Shown: positions 53,469 to 62,544, numbered from the stretch's first letter. The stretch is 64,000 nt of DNA from Methylococcales bacterium (GCA_028707085.1 JAQTUW010000006.1:1-64000), one strand, 5' to 3'. Numbers and translations are program-made. Notes: a model not told the origin generated them from the sequence alone.

Positions 53469-54041
53469 ATGAAACCATTAATATTTGGCGTATTATTAAT
53501 GTTCTCGACCAGCAGCCCGGCGGATATTTTCAGATATGTCGCGCCCGACGGCCAGATACATCTGACCAACCGGCCCACCGGCGGCGTGGATTACCGACTG
53601 GTGGTGCATATGCGCCCGCGCAGCTACCACAACGACCTTAAACACCTGTCCGTAAACAAATCAAAATATGGCGATCTGATTGCCCGAGCCGCGGAAAAGC
53701 ACCAGGTGGAAGCAAGATTGCTGCATGCAGTCATCCAGGCCGAATCGGCCTATAACGCCAGCGCAGTGTCACCGGCCGGCGCCGTGGGCATCATGCAGTT
53801 GATGCCGGATACCGCACGGCGCTACGGGGTGACGGACAGACTGGATGTCGAGCAGAATATCGATGCCGGCGCCCGTTACCTGAAGGATTTGCTGGCCCTG
53901 TTCAATTCCGACCTCAGACTGGCCGTGGCCGGATACAATGCCGGCGAGGGCGCCGTCATAAAATATAACCACAATATTCCCCCTTATCCTGAAACCCAAA
54001 ATTATGTGCAGCAGGTATTAAAGCTTTACAGCAGGGGCTAA
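53469..54041 (+). CDS. Secreted lytic transglycosylase (SLT domain)
   Basis: A 190-residue protein with a short signal peptide (about residues 1-18). A beta-rich lead segment FRYVAPDGQIHLTNRP resembles a DUF4124-type domain. The catalytic SLT domain starts near residue 65: the catalytic Glu is in IQAESAYNASAVSPAGAVGIMQLMPDTARRYGV, and AVAGYNAGEGAV is the usual fourth motif. It cleaves peptidoglycan glycan strands. The last 4 bases overlap the end of the convergent maf gene. Confidence 0.92.
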   Translation: MKPLIFGVLLMFSTSSPADIFRYVAPDGQIHLTNRPTGGVDYRLVVHMRPRSYHNDLKHLSVNKSKYGDLIARAAEKHQVEARLLHAVIQAESAYNASAVSPAGAVGIMQLMPDTARRYGVTDRLDVEQNIDAGARYLKDLLALFNSDLRLAVAGYNAGEGAVIKYNHNIPPYPETQNYVQQVLKLYSRG

Positions 54042-54640
54042 AGCACCCCAACCCCGAATTTCGCCAGCAGATCAATCAGTCTTATCAATGGCAAACCGAT
54101 CAGGGTGTTGGGATCCTGACAGTCGATTCCGGAAAATAACGCAATCCCCAAGCCTTCGGATTTAAAACTGCCGGCGCAATCAAAAGGCTGTTCTAGATCG
54201 ACATAACACGCTATCTGAGTGTCGCTGAGCGTTCGGAAATGTACTGTGCACATATCCACCTCCTCAAAACTTTGCCCTGTGGCCGTATTCAGCACGCAAA
54301 GCCCGGTATAAAACCGGACGCTACGCCCGGACTGCGCCTCAAGCTGTTGAATGGCCTCGATTCTGCCGCCGGGTTTATTCAACACCCTTTCGCCGCAAAC
54401 GGCGACCTGATCTGAACCGATAAGCAGATGGTTCGGGTACAATGCACTGATGGCATGAGCCTTGCCAAAAGACAGACGCCGCACCAGAGCCTGTGGCGAT
54501 TCGCCCTGAAAGGCGGTTTCGTCAAAATTGCTGCTGCAGATTTCGAAATCCAGATGCAGCTTGCGTAGCAAGGCGGCGCGATAGGCTGAACCGGAGGCCA
54601 GGACAATGGGAAGCCTGTTTTTATTTGCTTTTGATGTCAT
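54038..54640 (-). CDS. maf: Maf family nucleotide pyrophosphatase
   Basis: Hydrolyses non-canonical nucleoside triphosphates. The 200-residue protein has the opening PIVLASGSAYRAALLRKL, FDETAFQGESPQALVRRLSFGKA, the catalytic LLIGSDQVAVCGERVLNKPG and the closing QDPNTLIGLPLIRLIDLL. This resembles the YceF branch, and the position next to yceD-rpmF agrees with that (yceF-yceD-rpmF in E. coli, with yceF divergent). Confidence 0.94.
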   Translation of the reverse strand: MTSKANKNRLPIVLASGSAYRAALLRKLHLDFEICSSNFDETAFQGESPQALVRRLSFGKAHAISALYPNHLLIGSDQVAVCGERVLNKPGGRIEAIQQLEAQSGRSVRFYTGLCVLNTATGQSFEEVDMCTVHFRTLSDTQIACYVDLEQPFDCAGSFKSEGLGIALFSGIDCQDPNTLIGLPLIRLIDLLAKFGVGVL

Positions 54641-54646
54641 GCGAAT

Positions 54647-54675
54647 TTGACCCGATAATTTCTAACCTGTATAAT
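54647..54675 (+). promoter_or_regulatory. Consensus sigma-70 promoter of the yceD-rpmF-plsX-fab operon
   Basis: TTGACC (54647-54652) and TATAAT (54670-54675) are 17 bases apart. Transcription should start near 54682, only about 3 bases before the yceD ATG at 54685. That leaves no room for a ribosome binding site. Confidence 0.8.
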
Positions 54676-54684
54676 TGTATAGTT

Positions 54685-55206
54685 ATGTCAGATAAATTGC
54701 CCGACCTTATCGATCCTCTTTTACTTGCCGAAAGGCATAGTGTGCTGTCGGGCGCGATTAAAATTACCGCTCTTGAGCGTTTGTCTGATTTAGTCGCTGA
54801 ATGCGATGGTTTTGTTGAAATTGAAGTGGCTTTCACCAAGGAAGGCAAGCAGCCAGTGGCGTCCGGCACGATCAAGACCGAACTGATGCTTGAGTGTCAA
54901 TCCTGTCTACAGCCCTTACCCTGGCCGCTGGATATTGGCTTTAAACTGGGTGTCGTGGCTTCCATGGCGGAGGCCGACCGGTTGAAAATCGATTGCGAAC
55001 CATTGCTGTTCAACGGCGAAAAGATTTCGTTGAACGCTTTGATAGAGGACGAGATTCTGCTGGCTCTGCCCGATTATCCCAAACACGGATATGACTGCAT
55101 CGGACACAGCAGTTCCGGAAGCGGTAATTTCGAAACAAAAACAAACCACGCCAAAGCGGAAAACCCTTTTTCTGTTTTAGCCAAACTTAAAAAAACCGGA
55201 GATTGA
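54685..55206 (+). CDS. yceD: YceD family (DUF177) 23S rRNA accumulation protein
   Basis: A 173-residue YceD-like protein. Proteins of this family are required for normal 23S rRNA levels and are almost always encoded just before rpmF, as here. The conserved Cys pair is in [15 protein letters not shown]. The frame extends far upstream into maf, but the ATG at 54685 gives the family N-terminus [19 protein letters not shown]. The promoter immediately upstream suggests a leaderless or nearly leaderless message. rpmF follows after 1 base. Confidence 0.9.
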   Translation: MSDKLPDLIDPLLLAERHSVLSGAIKITALERLSDLVAECDGFVEIEVAFTKEGKQPVASGTIKTELMLECQSCLQPLPWPLDIGFKLGVVASMAEADRLKIDCEPLLFNGEKISLNALIEDEILLALPDYPKHGYDCIGHSSSGSGNFETKTNHAKAENPFSVLAKLKKTGD

Positions 55207-55207
55207 A

Positions 55208-55393
55208 ATGGCAGTACAAAAGAGCAAAGTATCGCGCTCCAGACGCGGTCAGCGCCGTTCGCACGACGCATTAACCAGCAAAACCCTGGCAACCGATCCG
55301 TTAACCGGAGAAACCCATCTGCGCCACCACATGACGCCGGACGGATTCTTCAAGGGCCGTCAGATCATTGCAGGCAGCCACGACGAAGATTAA
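55208..55393 (+). CDS. rpmF: 50S ribosomal protein L32
   Basis: Sixty-one residues: [20 protein letters not shown] is the universal L32 start and [16 protein letters not shown] the C-terminal half. It lacks the four-Cys zinc motif, as in most proteobacterial L32. It is separated from plsX by a terminator-like hairpin, so expression of the lipid genes may be reduced relative to L32. Confidence 0.97.
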   Translation: MAVQKSKVSRSRRGQRRSHDALTSKTLATDPLTGETHLRHHMTPDGFFKGRQIIAGSHDED

Positions 55394-55416
55394 ACGTCTT
55401 CCGTTCATATCCATGT

Positions 55417-55450
55417 AAAGCCGACGCGTGACCACCTGTTGTCGGCTTTT
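55417..55450 (+). terminator. Terminator-like hairpin after rpmF
   Basis: AAAGCCGAC (55417-55425) pairs with GTCGGCTTT (55441-55449), followed by a short T run. It lies 23 bases after rpmF and 25 bases before plsX, so it could act as an attenuator inside the operon. Confidence 0.7.
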
Positions 55451-55475
55451 CCGACTACAAGAGTGAATTCCAAGC

Positions 55476-56504
55476 GTGAGTGTAACCCTATCAATTGATG
55501 CCATGGGTGGGGATTTTGGTCCTCAGGTGACCGTTCCCGCATCACTGGCCTGCTTAAGAACAAACCCCGGCTTGAAACTGATCATGGTTGGCGATCAGGC
55601 TATCCTGAGCAGCATGCTGTCCTCGGCCATGTCCGAATTTAAAAACCGGATAAGCATTCAGCATGCATCTCAGGTCGTCGAGATGGATGAAGCGCCGCAA
55701 AAAGCCCTGAAGAACAAAAAAGATTCATCCATGCGGGTGGCCATCAATCTGGTACAGGAAGGCCGGGCCGACGCCTGCGTCAGCGCAGGAAACACCGGAG
55801 CCCTGATGGCGACCGCGCGTTTCGTGCTGAAAATGATCCCCGGCATTGAACGGCCGGCGATCATTTCCACGTTGCCCTCGATTTTCGGCCACACCCATAT
55901 GCTGGATCTTGGCGCAAACGTCGACTCCAGCGCCGAACATCTCTATCAGTTTGCCGTAATGGGCGAAGAAGTGGTCAAGGCTGTGGAAAATATAGACAGA
56001 CCACGCATTGGCCTGCTGAATATCGGCGAAGAAGACATGAAAGGCAACGAGCAGGTCAAGGCGGCCGCCAAATTACTGGAAAACTCCAGCCTTAACTATA
56101 TCGGTTATGTGGAAGGCAATTCCATCAATGCCGGCCAGGTCAAAGTTGACCTGATAGTCACCGACGGTTTTGTCGGCAATGTCGCGCTCAAATCGATTGA
56201 GGGCGCAGCCAAGATGATAGGCCATAAACTCAAACACAGCTTTTCAAAAAATCTGCTGAGCAAACTAGCCGGCCTGCTGGCTTATCCGGTTTTAAAGCTG
56301 TTCAAGGACAGCATAGATCCGCGCCTCTACAACGGCGCCAGCTTTATCGGCCTGAGGGGGCTGGTGATTAAAAGCCACGGCGGAGCCGATGCGCTGGCGT
56401 TTGAGACAGCCATACATCTGGCGGAACTGGAAGTCACGCAGGATGTCATCCGTAAAATCGGCGAGAAAATAGAACGCGCCCTGGCAGAGCAGGTGATAGC
56501 ATGA
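55476..56504 (+). CDS. plsX: Phosphate acyltransferase PlsX
   Basis: Converts acyl-ACP to acyl-phosphate for phospholipid synthesis. The 342-residue protein starts at GTG 55476, required because LSIDAMGGDFGPQVTVPASL is the family N-terminus. DEAPQKALKNKKDSSM, SAGNTGALMATARF and DLIVTDGFVGNVALKSIEG are present. It overlaps fabH by 4 bases. Confidence 0.96.
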   Translation: MSVTLSIDAMGGDFGPQVTVPASLACLRTNPGLKLIMVGDQAILSSMLSSAMSEFKNRISIQHASQVVEMDEAPQKALKNKKDSSMRVAINLVQEGRADACVSAGNTGALMATARFVLKMIPGIERPAIISTLPSIFGHTHMLDLGANVDSSAEHLYQFAVMGEEVVKAVENIDRPRIGLLNIGEEDMKGNEQVKAAAKLLENSSLNYIGYVEGNSINAGQVKVDLIVTDGFVGNVALKSIEGAAKMIGHKLKHSFSKNLLSKLAGLLAYPVLKLFKDSIDPRLYNGASFIGLRGLVIKSHGGADALAFETAIHLAELEVTQDVIRKIGEKIERALAEQVIA

Positions 56505-57469
56505 CGCGCTGGGCTAATGTGATCGGCACCGGCGGCTATCTGCCGGAATCCATCCGTTCCAACCGCGATCTGTCGCAAATGGTTGACACTACCGACGAAT
56601 GGATTTACGAACGAACAGGCATCAAAAACCGTCACATTGCCGCCGACCATGAAACCGCATCCAGCATGGCGGAAATCGCGGCTCGCCAGGCGATCGAAAT
56701 GGCGAATATCGACCCGCAACAAATTGACCTGATCATTGTCGCTACCGGCACGCCGGACAGGGTTTATCCCAGCACAGCCTGTCTTTTGCAACAGCGGCTA
56801 GGCGTCCGAAACTGTGTCGGTTTCGACATCCAGGCCGCCTGCTCCGGCTCGGTCTTCGGCTTGAGCATCGCCGATCAGTACATTAGAACCGGCTTTGCCA
56901 AAACCGTCCTGATAGTGGGCACGGAAATCTGCTCGCGCATCATAGACTGGAGCGACAGATCGACCTGCATCCTATTTGGAGACGGCGCCGGAGCCGTACT
57001 GCTGTCAGCCTCGGAACAGCCCGGCATTCTGGCCACCCATATTCATTCGGATGGCGGCTATGAAGATTTGCTTTATTGCCCCAACCCCCAGGCCGCCGCA
57101 GCCGCCGGACAAAATGAAGCCGGCCATATTCACATGCGCGGCAATGAAGTCTTTAAAGTCGCAGTCAACACACTAGGCCGCATCGTCGATGAAACGCTGG
57201 AAGCCAATGATTTGCAGCAATCCGACATTGACTGGCTAGTGCCGCATCAGGCCAATACCCGAATAATTGCGGCTACCGCAAAAAAACTGGGAATGGACAT
57301 GGAACAGGTGATTCTCACCCTGGAAAATCAGGGCAACACCTCTTCTGCTTCCGTGTTGCTGGCCTTTAACGAAGGCATACGCGACGGCAGGATACTGCGC
57401 GGACATACCGTGCTGATGGAAGCATTCGGTGCAGGCTTCACCTGGGGCTCTGCTTTGCTCAAATATTAG
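56501..57469 (+). CDS. fabH: Beta-ketoacyl-ACP synthase III
   Basis: Starts fatty-acid synthesis by condensing acetyl-CoA with malonyl-ACP. The 322-residue protein has the catalytic triad: Cys in DIQAACSGSVFGL, His in DWLVPHQANTRI, and Asn in LENQGNTSSASV. The N-terminal GTGGYLPESIRSNRDL and TDEWIYERTGI are typical. It follows plsX with an ATGA overlap, and fabD comes 14 bases later. Confidence 0.97.
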   Translation: MTRWANVIGTGGYLPESIRSNRDLSQMVDTTDEWIYERTGIKNRHIAADHETASSMAEIAARQAIEMANIDPQQIDLIIVATGTPDRVYPSTACLLQQRLGVRNCVGFDIQAACSGSVFGLSIADQYIRTGFAKTVLIVGTEICSRIIDWSDRSTCILFGDGAGAVLLSASEQPGILATHIHSDGGYEDLLYCPNPQAAAAAGQNEAGHIHMRGNEVFKVAVNTLGRIVDETLEANDLQQSDIDWLVPHQANTRIIAATAKKLGMDMEQVILTLENQGNTSSASVLLAFNEGIRDGRILRGHTVLMEAFGAGFTWGSALLKY

Positions 57470-57483
57470 AAAAACAATAACAA

Positions 57484-58431
57484 ATGAATCAAGCGCATAA
57501 TCTGGCCTTCGTCTTTCCGGGACAGGGCTCGCAGGCAATCGGCATGGTATCGAAGCTGGCGGACGCCTACCCTATCGTCAAACAAACCTTTATTCAGGCT
57601 GGCGACATTCTGGATCTGGATCTCTGGGAACTGGTCAGCAACGGCCCAGAACAGGATCTGAACCAGACCCAAAACACCCAGCCGGCCATGCTGGCCGCTG
57701 GCGTAGCCACCTGGCGGGTCTGGTGCGAAAACAGCGACTACAGACCGGGCTGGATGGCGGGCCATAGCCTGGGTGAATACACGGCGCTGGTCTGCGCCAA
57801 CGCCATCGGTTTTGAAGACGCGGTCAGACTGGTCGCAGAACGCGGCCGGCTGATGCAGGAAGCCGTACCCGCCGGCATCGGCGCCATGGCGGCGATTCTG
57901 GGTCTGGAAGATGAAGCCATCATCCGGGCCTGCGCCGAAACGGCAAACGGCCAGATCGTCACCGCCGCCAACTTCAATGCCCCCGGGCAAGTGGTGATTG
58001 CCGGCGAAACCGCCGCTGTGGAAAGAGCCATGGCCGCCATGAAGGATCTAGGCGCAAAACGCACCCTGAAATTACCGGTCAGCGTACCGTCCCATTGCGT
58101 ACTAATGGCTGATGCGGCGGAAAAACTGCAAGCCGTGCTGCGGCATGTCAAAATCACCAGTCCAGACACCACCGTCATCCACAATGCCGATGTGCTGCCG
58201 CATACCACTGAGGAAGAAATACGCCAGGCCCTGCAGGCGCAACTGTACCAGCCTGTGCGCTGGGTGGAAAATATCCGCCTCATGCACCAGCAGGGCGTCA
58301 GTCGCTTCATCGAATGCGGGCCGAGCAAGGTGCTGATGGGCCTGAACAAACGCATTGCCGCAGAGGCGACGCATCTTTCGGTATTCGATCCTGATTCATT
58401 AACCAATGTTCTGGAGCAGTTAAATGGATAA
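57484..58431 (+). CDS. fabD: Malonyl-CoA:ACP transacylase
   Basis: Loads malonate onto acyl carrier protein. The 315-residue protein has LAFVFPGQGSQAIGM at the start, the nucleophile Ser in AGHSLGEYTALV, QEAVPAGIGAMAAILG, and the catalytic His in PVSVPSHCVLM. Its end overlaps the start of fabG by 8 bases. Confidence 0.97.
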   Translation: MNQAHNLAFVFPGQGSQAIGMVSKLADAYPIVKQTFIQAGDILDLDLWELVSNGPEQDLNQTQNTQPAMLAAGVATWRVWCENSDYRPGWMAGHSLGEYTALVCANAIGFEDAVRLVAERGRLMQEAVPAGIGAMAAILGLEDEAIIRACAETANGQIVTAANFNAPGQVVIAGETAAVERAMAAMKDLGAKRTLKLPVSVPSHCVLMADAAEKLQAVLRHVKITSPDTTVIHNADVLPHTTEEEIRQALQAQLYQPVRWVENIRLMHQQGVSRFIECGPSKVLMGLNKRIAAEATHLSVFDPDSLTNVLEQLNG

Positions 58432-59152
58432 AAAAATTGCTATCGTCACCGGTGCCAGCCGCGGTATTGGCCGGGCAATCGCCGAGCGACTGGCTACCGA
58501 CGGTTTTTTCGTCATCGGCACAGCCACCTCTGACAATGGCGCAGAAGCCATTTCGACTTATCTGGGCGAAAACGGCAAAGGTTTTAAACTTGACGTGGCC
58601 AATGCCGGCGCGGTCGAAGCCTTTGTCAAAACCGTCGGCGATGATTTCGCCACCCCGGCAGTACTGGTCAACAATGCCGGCATCACCCGCGACAACCTGC
58701 TGATGCGCATGAAAGACGAAGAATGGGATGACATCATCAACACCAATCTGACCTCCGTCTTTAGAATGTGCAAAGCCGTGATGCGCGGCATGATGAAAGC
58801 CCGTTACGGCCGCATCATCAATATTTCCTCGGTGGTCGGTTCCACCGGCAATGCCGGCCAGACCAATTACGCGGCAGCAAAAGCCGGTATGGTGGGCTTT
58901 TCGAAATCCATGGCCAGGGAAGTCGGTTCACGCGGCATCACCGTCAACACCGTCGCCCCCGGTTTTATTGACACCGACATGACCCGGGAATTATCCGAGG
59001 ACATCAGGAACGCCCTGCTGGGTTCCATCGCCGTGGGCCGTCTGGGTCAGCCGGCGGAAATTGCCCATACCGTCTCCTTTCTGGCTTCCGAACAGGCATC
59101 CTACATCACCGGCGAAACCCTGCATGTCAATGGCGGCATGTATATGCCATGA
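58424..59152 (+). CDS. fabG: 3-oxoacyl-ACP reductase
   Basis: NADPH-dependent reductase of the fatty-acid cycle. The 242-residue short-chain dehydrogenase has TGASRGIGRAIAERL for cofactor binding, NNAGITRDNLLMRM, and the catalytic Ser-Tyr-Lys in INISSVVGSTG and TNYAAAKAGMVGFSK. It ends with ETLHVNGGMYMP. Normally acpP and fabF come next; here the operon stops and a repeat hairpin and an RNase T2 gene follow. Confidence 0.97.
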   Translation: MDKKIAIVTGASRGIGRAIAERLATDGFFVIGTATSDNGAEAISTYLGENGKGFKLDVANAGAVEAFVKTVGDDFATPAVLVNNAGITRDNLLMRMKDEEWDDIINTNLTSVFRMCKAVMRGMMKARYGRIINISSVVGSTGNAGQTNYAAAKAGMVGFSKSMAREVGSRGITVNTVAPGFIDTDMTRELSEDIRNALLGSIAVGRLGQPAEIAHTVSFLASEQASYITGETLHVNGGMYMP

Positions 59153-59179
59153 TTTTCCCGGCCTAATGGCCAGCAAAGC

Positions 59180-59214
59180 GCTCTCTCCCGGCGGGAGAGA
59201 GCTGGGGCGAGAGG
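59180..59214. repeat. Dispersed palindromic repeat after fabG
   Basis: CTCTCTCCCG (59181-59190) and CGGGAGAGAG (59192-59201) form a tight hairpin followed by CTGGGGCGAGAGG. This resembles the short extragenic repeats of the CTCTCCC...GGGAGAG-CTGGGG type found in many gammaproteobacterial genomes. It may also act as the fab operon's transcript end. Only one copy is in the window. Confidence 0.6.
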
Positions 59215-59239
59215 ATCAAAACCAATAAGTTATGCACCC

Positions 59240-59947
59240 ATGAAACAGCTTACCATTCCGTCCCTGCTCACGCTCATCCTGACCGTCTCCCTGCTGTCAT
59301 TCTCAGCCGGCAGCGAAGCCAGAAAATCCCATCAGCAAAACGATGATTTCGGCCAATGGCTACACCGCCAGACCGGCGGCTTCGACTATTACCTGCTGAC
59401 CCTGTCCTGGTCGCCCGAGTTTTGCAACTCGCCAGCCGGGCATAAAACCGAAAAACAACTGCAATGCTCCGCTCCGCTGGGATTTGTGATTCATGGTCTA
59501 TGGCCGCAATACAATAATAACGATTATCCCCACGACTGCGGGCCGGAAGCTGAGATACCCCCCGACGTAGCCGCCATCGCCCAAAGCACGAACCCGCCTA
59601 TGCCGCCCGGCGACCCGCAATTGCTCAGACACGAATGGAGCAAACACGGCTCCTGTAGCGGTCTGGACATGGCCGCCTATTTCACCGCGATCAAGACCAG
59701 TGCAGAAAAGCTAAAAATCCCGGAAATCCTCAAAGCGCCGCACAACAGCCTGAACCTGGGCGCCGCCGCCATCGTCACGGCGTTCACCAGCGCCAATCCC
59801 GGGCTGAGCGCCGACATGATCAATATAGAAACCGACCGCCAGGGTTATGTCAGCGGCATCCAAATCTGCTTCAGCAAGCAGCTTGCATTCCAGCCCTGCG
59901 CAGGCGGACACGCCCAGCAAGGCGGCACATTTTTGCCTGTTAAATAA
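59240..59947 (+). CDS. Secreted RNase T2 family ribonuclease
   Basis: A 235-residue protein with a signal peptide cut near residue 26 (AGSEA). Both T2 active-site blocks are present: FVIHGLWPQYNNNDYPHDCG and LLRHEWSKHGSCSGLDMAAYF, with the catalytic His and Glu residues and the conserved Cys. It is the family of E. coli RNase I (rna) and would degrade RNA in the periplasm. It follows fabG but across the repeat, so it probably has its own control. Confidence 0.93.
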   Translation: MKQLTIPSLLTLILTVSLLSFSAGSEARKSHQQNDDFGQWLHRQTGGFDYYLLTLSWSPEFCNSPAGHKTEKQLQCSAPLGFVIHGLWPQYNNNDYPHDCGPEAEIPPDVAAIAQSTNPPMPPGDPQLLRHEWSKHGSCSGLDMAAYFTAIKTSAEKLKIPEILKAPHNSLNLGAAAIVTAFTSANPGLSADMINIETDRQGYVSGIQICFSKQLAFQPCAGGHAQQGGTFLPVK

Positions 59948-60077
59948 AATGTCCGCTATATCAGCACGTTTCTGGACAGAAGTTGCTGCTTGATGTTTTG
60001 AGCGCCCGATAGAAGTTGACATATCCAATTTTACGTTTACACTCAAGAATATAGTTTGTGAAGTAATCGAGAATCGT

Positions 60078-60254
60078 ATGAATCACCTCAAAAACCTGCT
60101 TGAAGGTGCAAGACAAGTGCTCACTTTGCGACCTGAATCCAGCTACATCCGCCCTGACCGTGGCGGATTCGCCAGAGATGCCGCAAAATTGAGAGCCGAC
60201 TCAGGAAAAATTGCCCAGGATTTGAACGGTTGCCTTAGAAAATATGGCAAATAG
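60078..60254 (+). CDS. 58-residue basic protein upstream of a DUF2335 gene
   Basis: Fifty-eight codons from ATG 60078 (MNHLKNLLEGARQVLTLRPE). The product is basic (about 12 Lys/Arg) and predicted helical in the second half (FARDAAKLRADSGKIAQDLN). No membrane segment and no known family. Its stop overlaps the next gene's start by 11 bases in another frame, which strongly suggests co-translation with the DUF2335 protein. The ribosome site is weak (GAG). Confidence 0.65.
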   Translation: MNHLKNLLEGARQVLTLRPESSYIRPDRGGFARDAAKLRADSGKIAQDLNGCLRKYGK

Positions 60255-60624
60255 ATCGACACATGCCCAAGTAAAACGCAAAGGGGGCGACCATCTGACT
60301 ATTCAGCAACAGGAAACGGACAGCCCTGTATTGCCGGTCGCCCAACTGGAACAGCTTCAGGCATTCAAACCTGATGCCGTAGACTGGATAATTAACCAAA
60401 CCCGGATAGAAGCTGAACATCGCCGAAAAATGGACAATAGAATAAACCTGTTCACATTTATAGAGCATATGCTTGGTCAGCTTTTTGCATTTCTGATCGG
60501 CATTGCCGGCGTCATCGGCGGCGTCTATGCTTCCGTCAACGGCCAGCCGACTGCCGGAGGCGCAATCGCCGCCGCAGCGCTGACAGGGCTGGCAGTAGTA
60601 TTTTTAACCGGCAGAAGCAATTAA
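60244..60624 (+). CDS. DUF2335-type membrane protein
   Basis: A 126-residue protein with a soluble N-terminal half (QLEQLQAFKPDAVDWIINQTRIEAEHRRKMDN) and two C-terminal membrane segments (about residues 78-98 and 102-121) separated by NGQPTAGG. The layout and the EAEHRR...D segment fit DUF2335, a family of unknown function often carried on mobile or accessory DNA. It overlaps the 58-residue gene and is followed by a gap in which no terminator is obvious. Confidence 0.75.
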   Translation: MANRSTHAQVKRKGGDHLTIQQQETDSPVLPVAQLEQLQAFKPDAVDWIINQTRIEAEHRRKMDNRINLFTFIEHMLGQLFAFLIGIAGVIGGVYASVNGQPTAGGAIAAAALTGLAVVFLTGRSN

Positions 60625-60729
60625 CCTGTCTGACCAGTTTGAAAATCACTCTAACAGCAAGGCCGACACACGTATTTCGTTACATTGCATACGGGCTACT
60701 TACAATGGGCAATCGGCATTTTCAACAAC

Positions 60730-62544
60730 TCAAACCGCCGCCTCCAGTTCCTCGGGTAAAAACCCGCCGGCCTGCATGGACCACAACCGATAATAAGAAC
60801 CCTGCCGGGCAAGAAGTTGCTCGTGGCTGCCATCCTCGACGATACGCCCCTTGTCGAAAACCAATATCCTGTCCAGATGGGCGATGGTGGACAGCCGATG
60901 GGCGATGGCGATCACCGTCTTACGGCCCATGGCCCGATCCAGATTGTCCTGTATGGTCTTTTCGGTCAACGAATCCAGACTGGCCGTAGCTTCGTCCAGT
61001 ATCAGAATAGGCGCGTCCTTGAGCATGACTCTGGCGATGGCAATCCGCTGCCGCTGGCCGCCGGAAAGCTTGACGCCGCGCTCCCCGACCAGCGAATCGT
61101 AACCATCGGTCATGGCCTGAATAAACTCATCGGCATTCGCCATTCTTGCGGCGGCGGCAACTTCCCTATCATCCACGCCCAGCCTGCCGTAACCGATATT
61201 ATCCCTGAGGCTGCGGTGAAACAGGCTGGGATCCTGCGGAATCAAACTGACCTGTTCATGCAGGGAGTCCAGGGTGACCTCGGCAATATTGACGCCATCA
61301 ATCAATATGCTGCCAGCCTGTAGCTGGTAATTGCGCAGCACCAGACTGACAAAAGTCGATTTGCCGGAGCCGGAAAACCCCACCAGACCAACTCTCTGCC
61401 CGGACTCTATCACCACATTCAGGCCATCGAATACCGGATGCGCCGGATCGTAGCCGAATCTGACCTGTTTAAACTCGATCCGGCCATCGCTGACCGATAA
61501 CGGCCGGGCATCGGCCGCATCAATGATTTCATGCGGGCGGACAATGGTTTCCACGCCGTTGCTGACATTGCCAACATATTCAAAAAACTCCAGAAAACGG
61601 CGAGTGAGATTCCGGGCGTCGCTGATAATCAGCAGCGCCAAACCGATGCTCATGGTGAAATCGCCCACCCCGATCTGCCCGCTATCCCACAGCGTTAGCG
61701 CATAATAGACTGTGCCCAGCTTCAGCATGCCGGCCGCGATGAATTGAAACCAGCGCACCCGCTCCATATACCAGAATGTACGGCGGGCGGCTTTGACATC
61801 GGTTTCCAGAAAGCCATCCAGATATTGGCGTTCAAAGTCCAGCCGGGCGAATAATTTGGCATTGAGGATATTGGTGACCGCATCCACGATCTTGCCGTTC
61901 ACCAAACTGCGGGAGGCGGCAAATTTTTGCGCCAGCGGCTGACAGCGGGTAGCCAGCAGATAGGAGCTAAGCACATAAAATAGCACCCAGCCGGCCACAA
62001 ACAGCCCCAGCCCCTGATGAACGCCCAGCAATAGCACTGTCGAAACGCTGAAAGTCACCACGATAGGCCAGAAGTCGCAGACGACGGCCCAAGCGGTATG
62101 GTTGACGCTCATCGCCGTTTCGCTGATGCGGTGCGCCAGCCCGCCGGCAAAATGGTTGGCGAAATAACGCACCGAATGATATTGCAGGTAGGCGTAAAGA
62201 TTACGGGTTGTGTGCTGCCGCAGACGCGGGCCGATAGTAATTAGCAAGGCGCCGCTAGCTCGACTGAACAGGATCTCGGCCACGGCCAAGCCGGCAAGCA
62301 GCAGTAACGGGGCGCGTAAATATTTTTCCAGCTCGCCAACCGGGGCATGGGCGACAGCGTCCATGATGGCCTTGATCGCGTAAGGCGCAAGAATGCCGCC
62401 GGCTGCCTGTCCGGTTTCCATCAGCAGCATTAACAGCACCATGCCCCAAAAGGGCTTCAGGCAGTCGACAATGAATCGTAGAGTGCCTGCCGGCAAATCA
62501 GGCGCGGCGTCTGCCCGTTGAAAACCTGCTTTTTTATCGGCCAT
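60730..62544 (-). CDS. ABC exporter, fused permease and ATPase
   Basis: A 604-residue half-transporter of the MsbA/multidrug type. Six membrane helices lie in residues 20-330. The nucleotide-binding domain follows with Walker A GFSGSGKS, signature VKLSGGQRQRIAIARVML, Walker B PILILDEATASLDS and H-loop VIAIAHRLST. The substrate cannot be read; a lipid, peptide or drug is usual. The MCFSA-type membrane protein gene lies 12 bases upstream on the same strand, so the two may be co-expressed. Confidence 0.93.
   Translation of the reverse strand: MADKKAGFQRADAAPDLPAGTLRFIVDCLKPFWGMVLLMLLMETGQAAGGILAPYAIKAIMDAVAHAPVGELEKYLRAPLLLLAGLAVAEILFSRASGALLITIGPRLRQHTTRNLYAYLQYHSVRYFANHFAGGLAHRISETAMSVNHTAWAVVCDFWPIVVTFSVSTVLLLGVHQGLGLFVAGWVLFYVLSSYLLATRCQPLAQKFAASRSLVNGKIVDAVTNILNAKLFARLDFERQYLDGFLETDVKAARRTFWYMERVRWFQFIAAGMLKLGTVYYALTLWDSGQIGVGDFTMSIGLALLIISDARNLTRRFLEFFEYVGNVSNGVETIVRPHEIIDAADARPLSVSDGRIEFKQVRFGYDPAHPVFDGLNVVIESGQRVGLVGFSGSGKSTFVSLVLRNYQLQAGSILIDGVNIAEVTLDSLHEQVSLIPQDPSLFHRSLRDNIGYGRLGVDDREVAAAARMANADEFIQAMTDGYDSLVGERGVKLSGGQRQRIAIARVMLKDAPILILDEATASLDSLTEKTIQDNLDRAMGRKTVIAIAHRLSTIAHLDRILVFDKGRIVEDGSHEQLLARQGSYYRLWSMQAGGFLPEELEAAV

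Noticed and set aside
60639..60989. 116-residue rightward frame after the DUF2335 gene
   Set aside because: Most of it is antisense to the ABC exporter's conserved nucleotide-binding domain.
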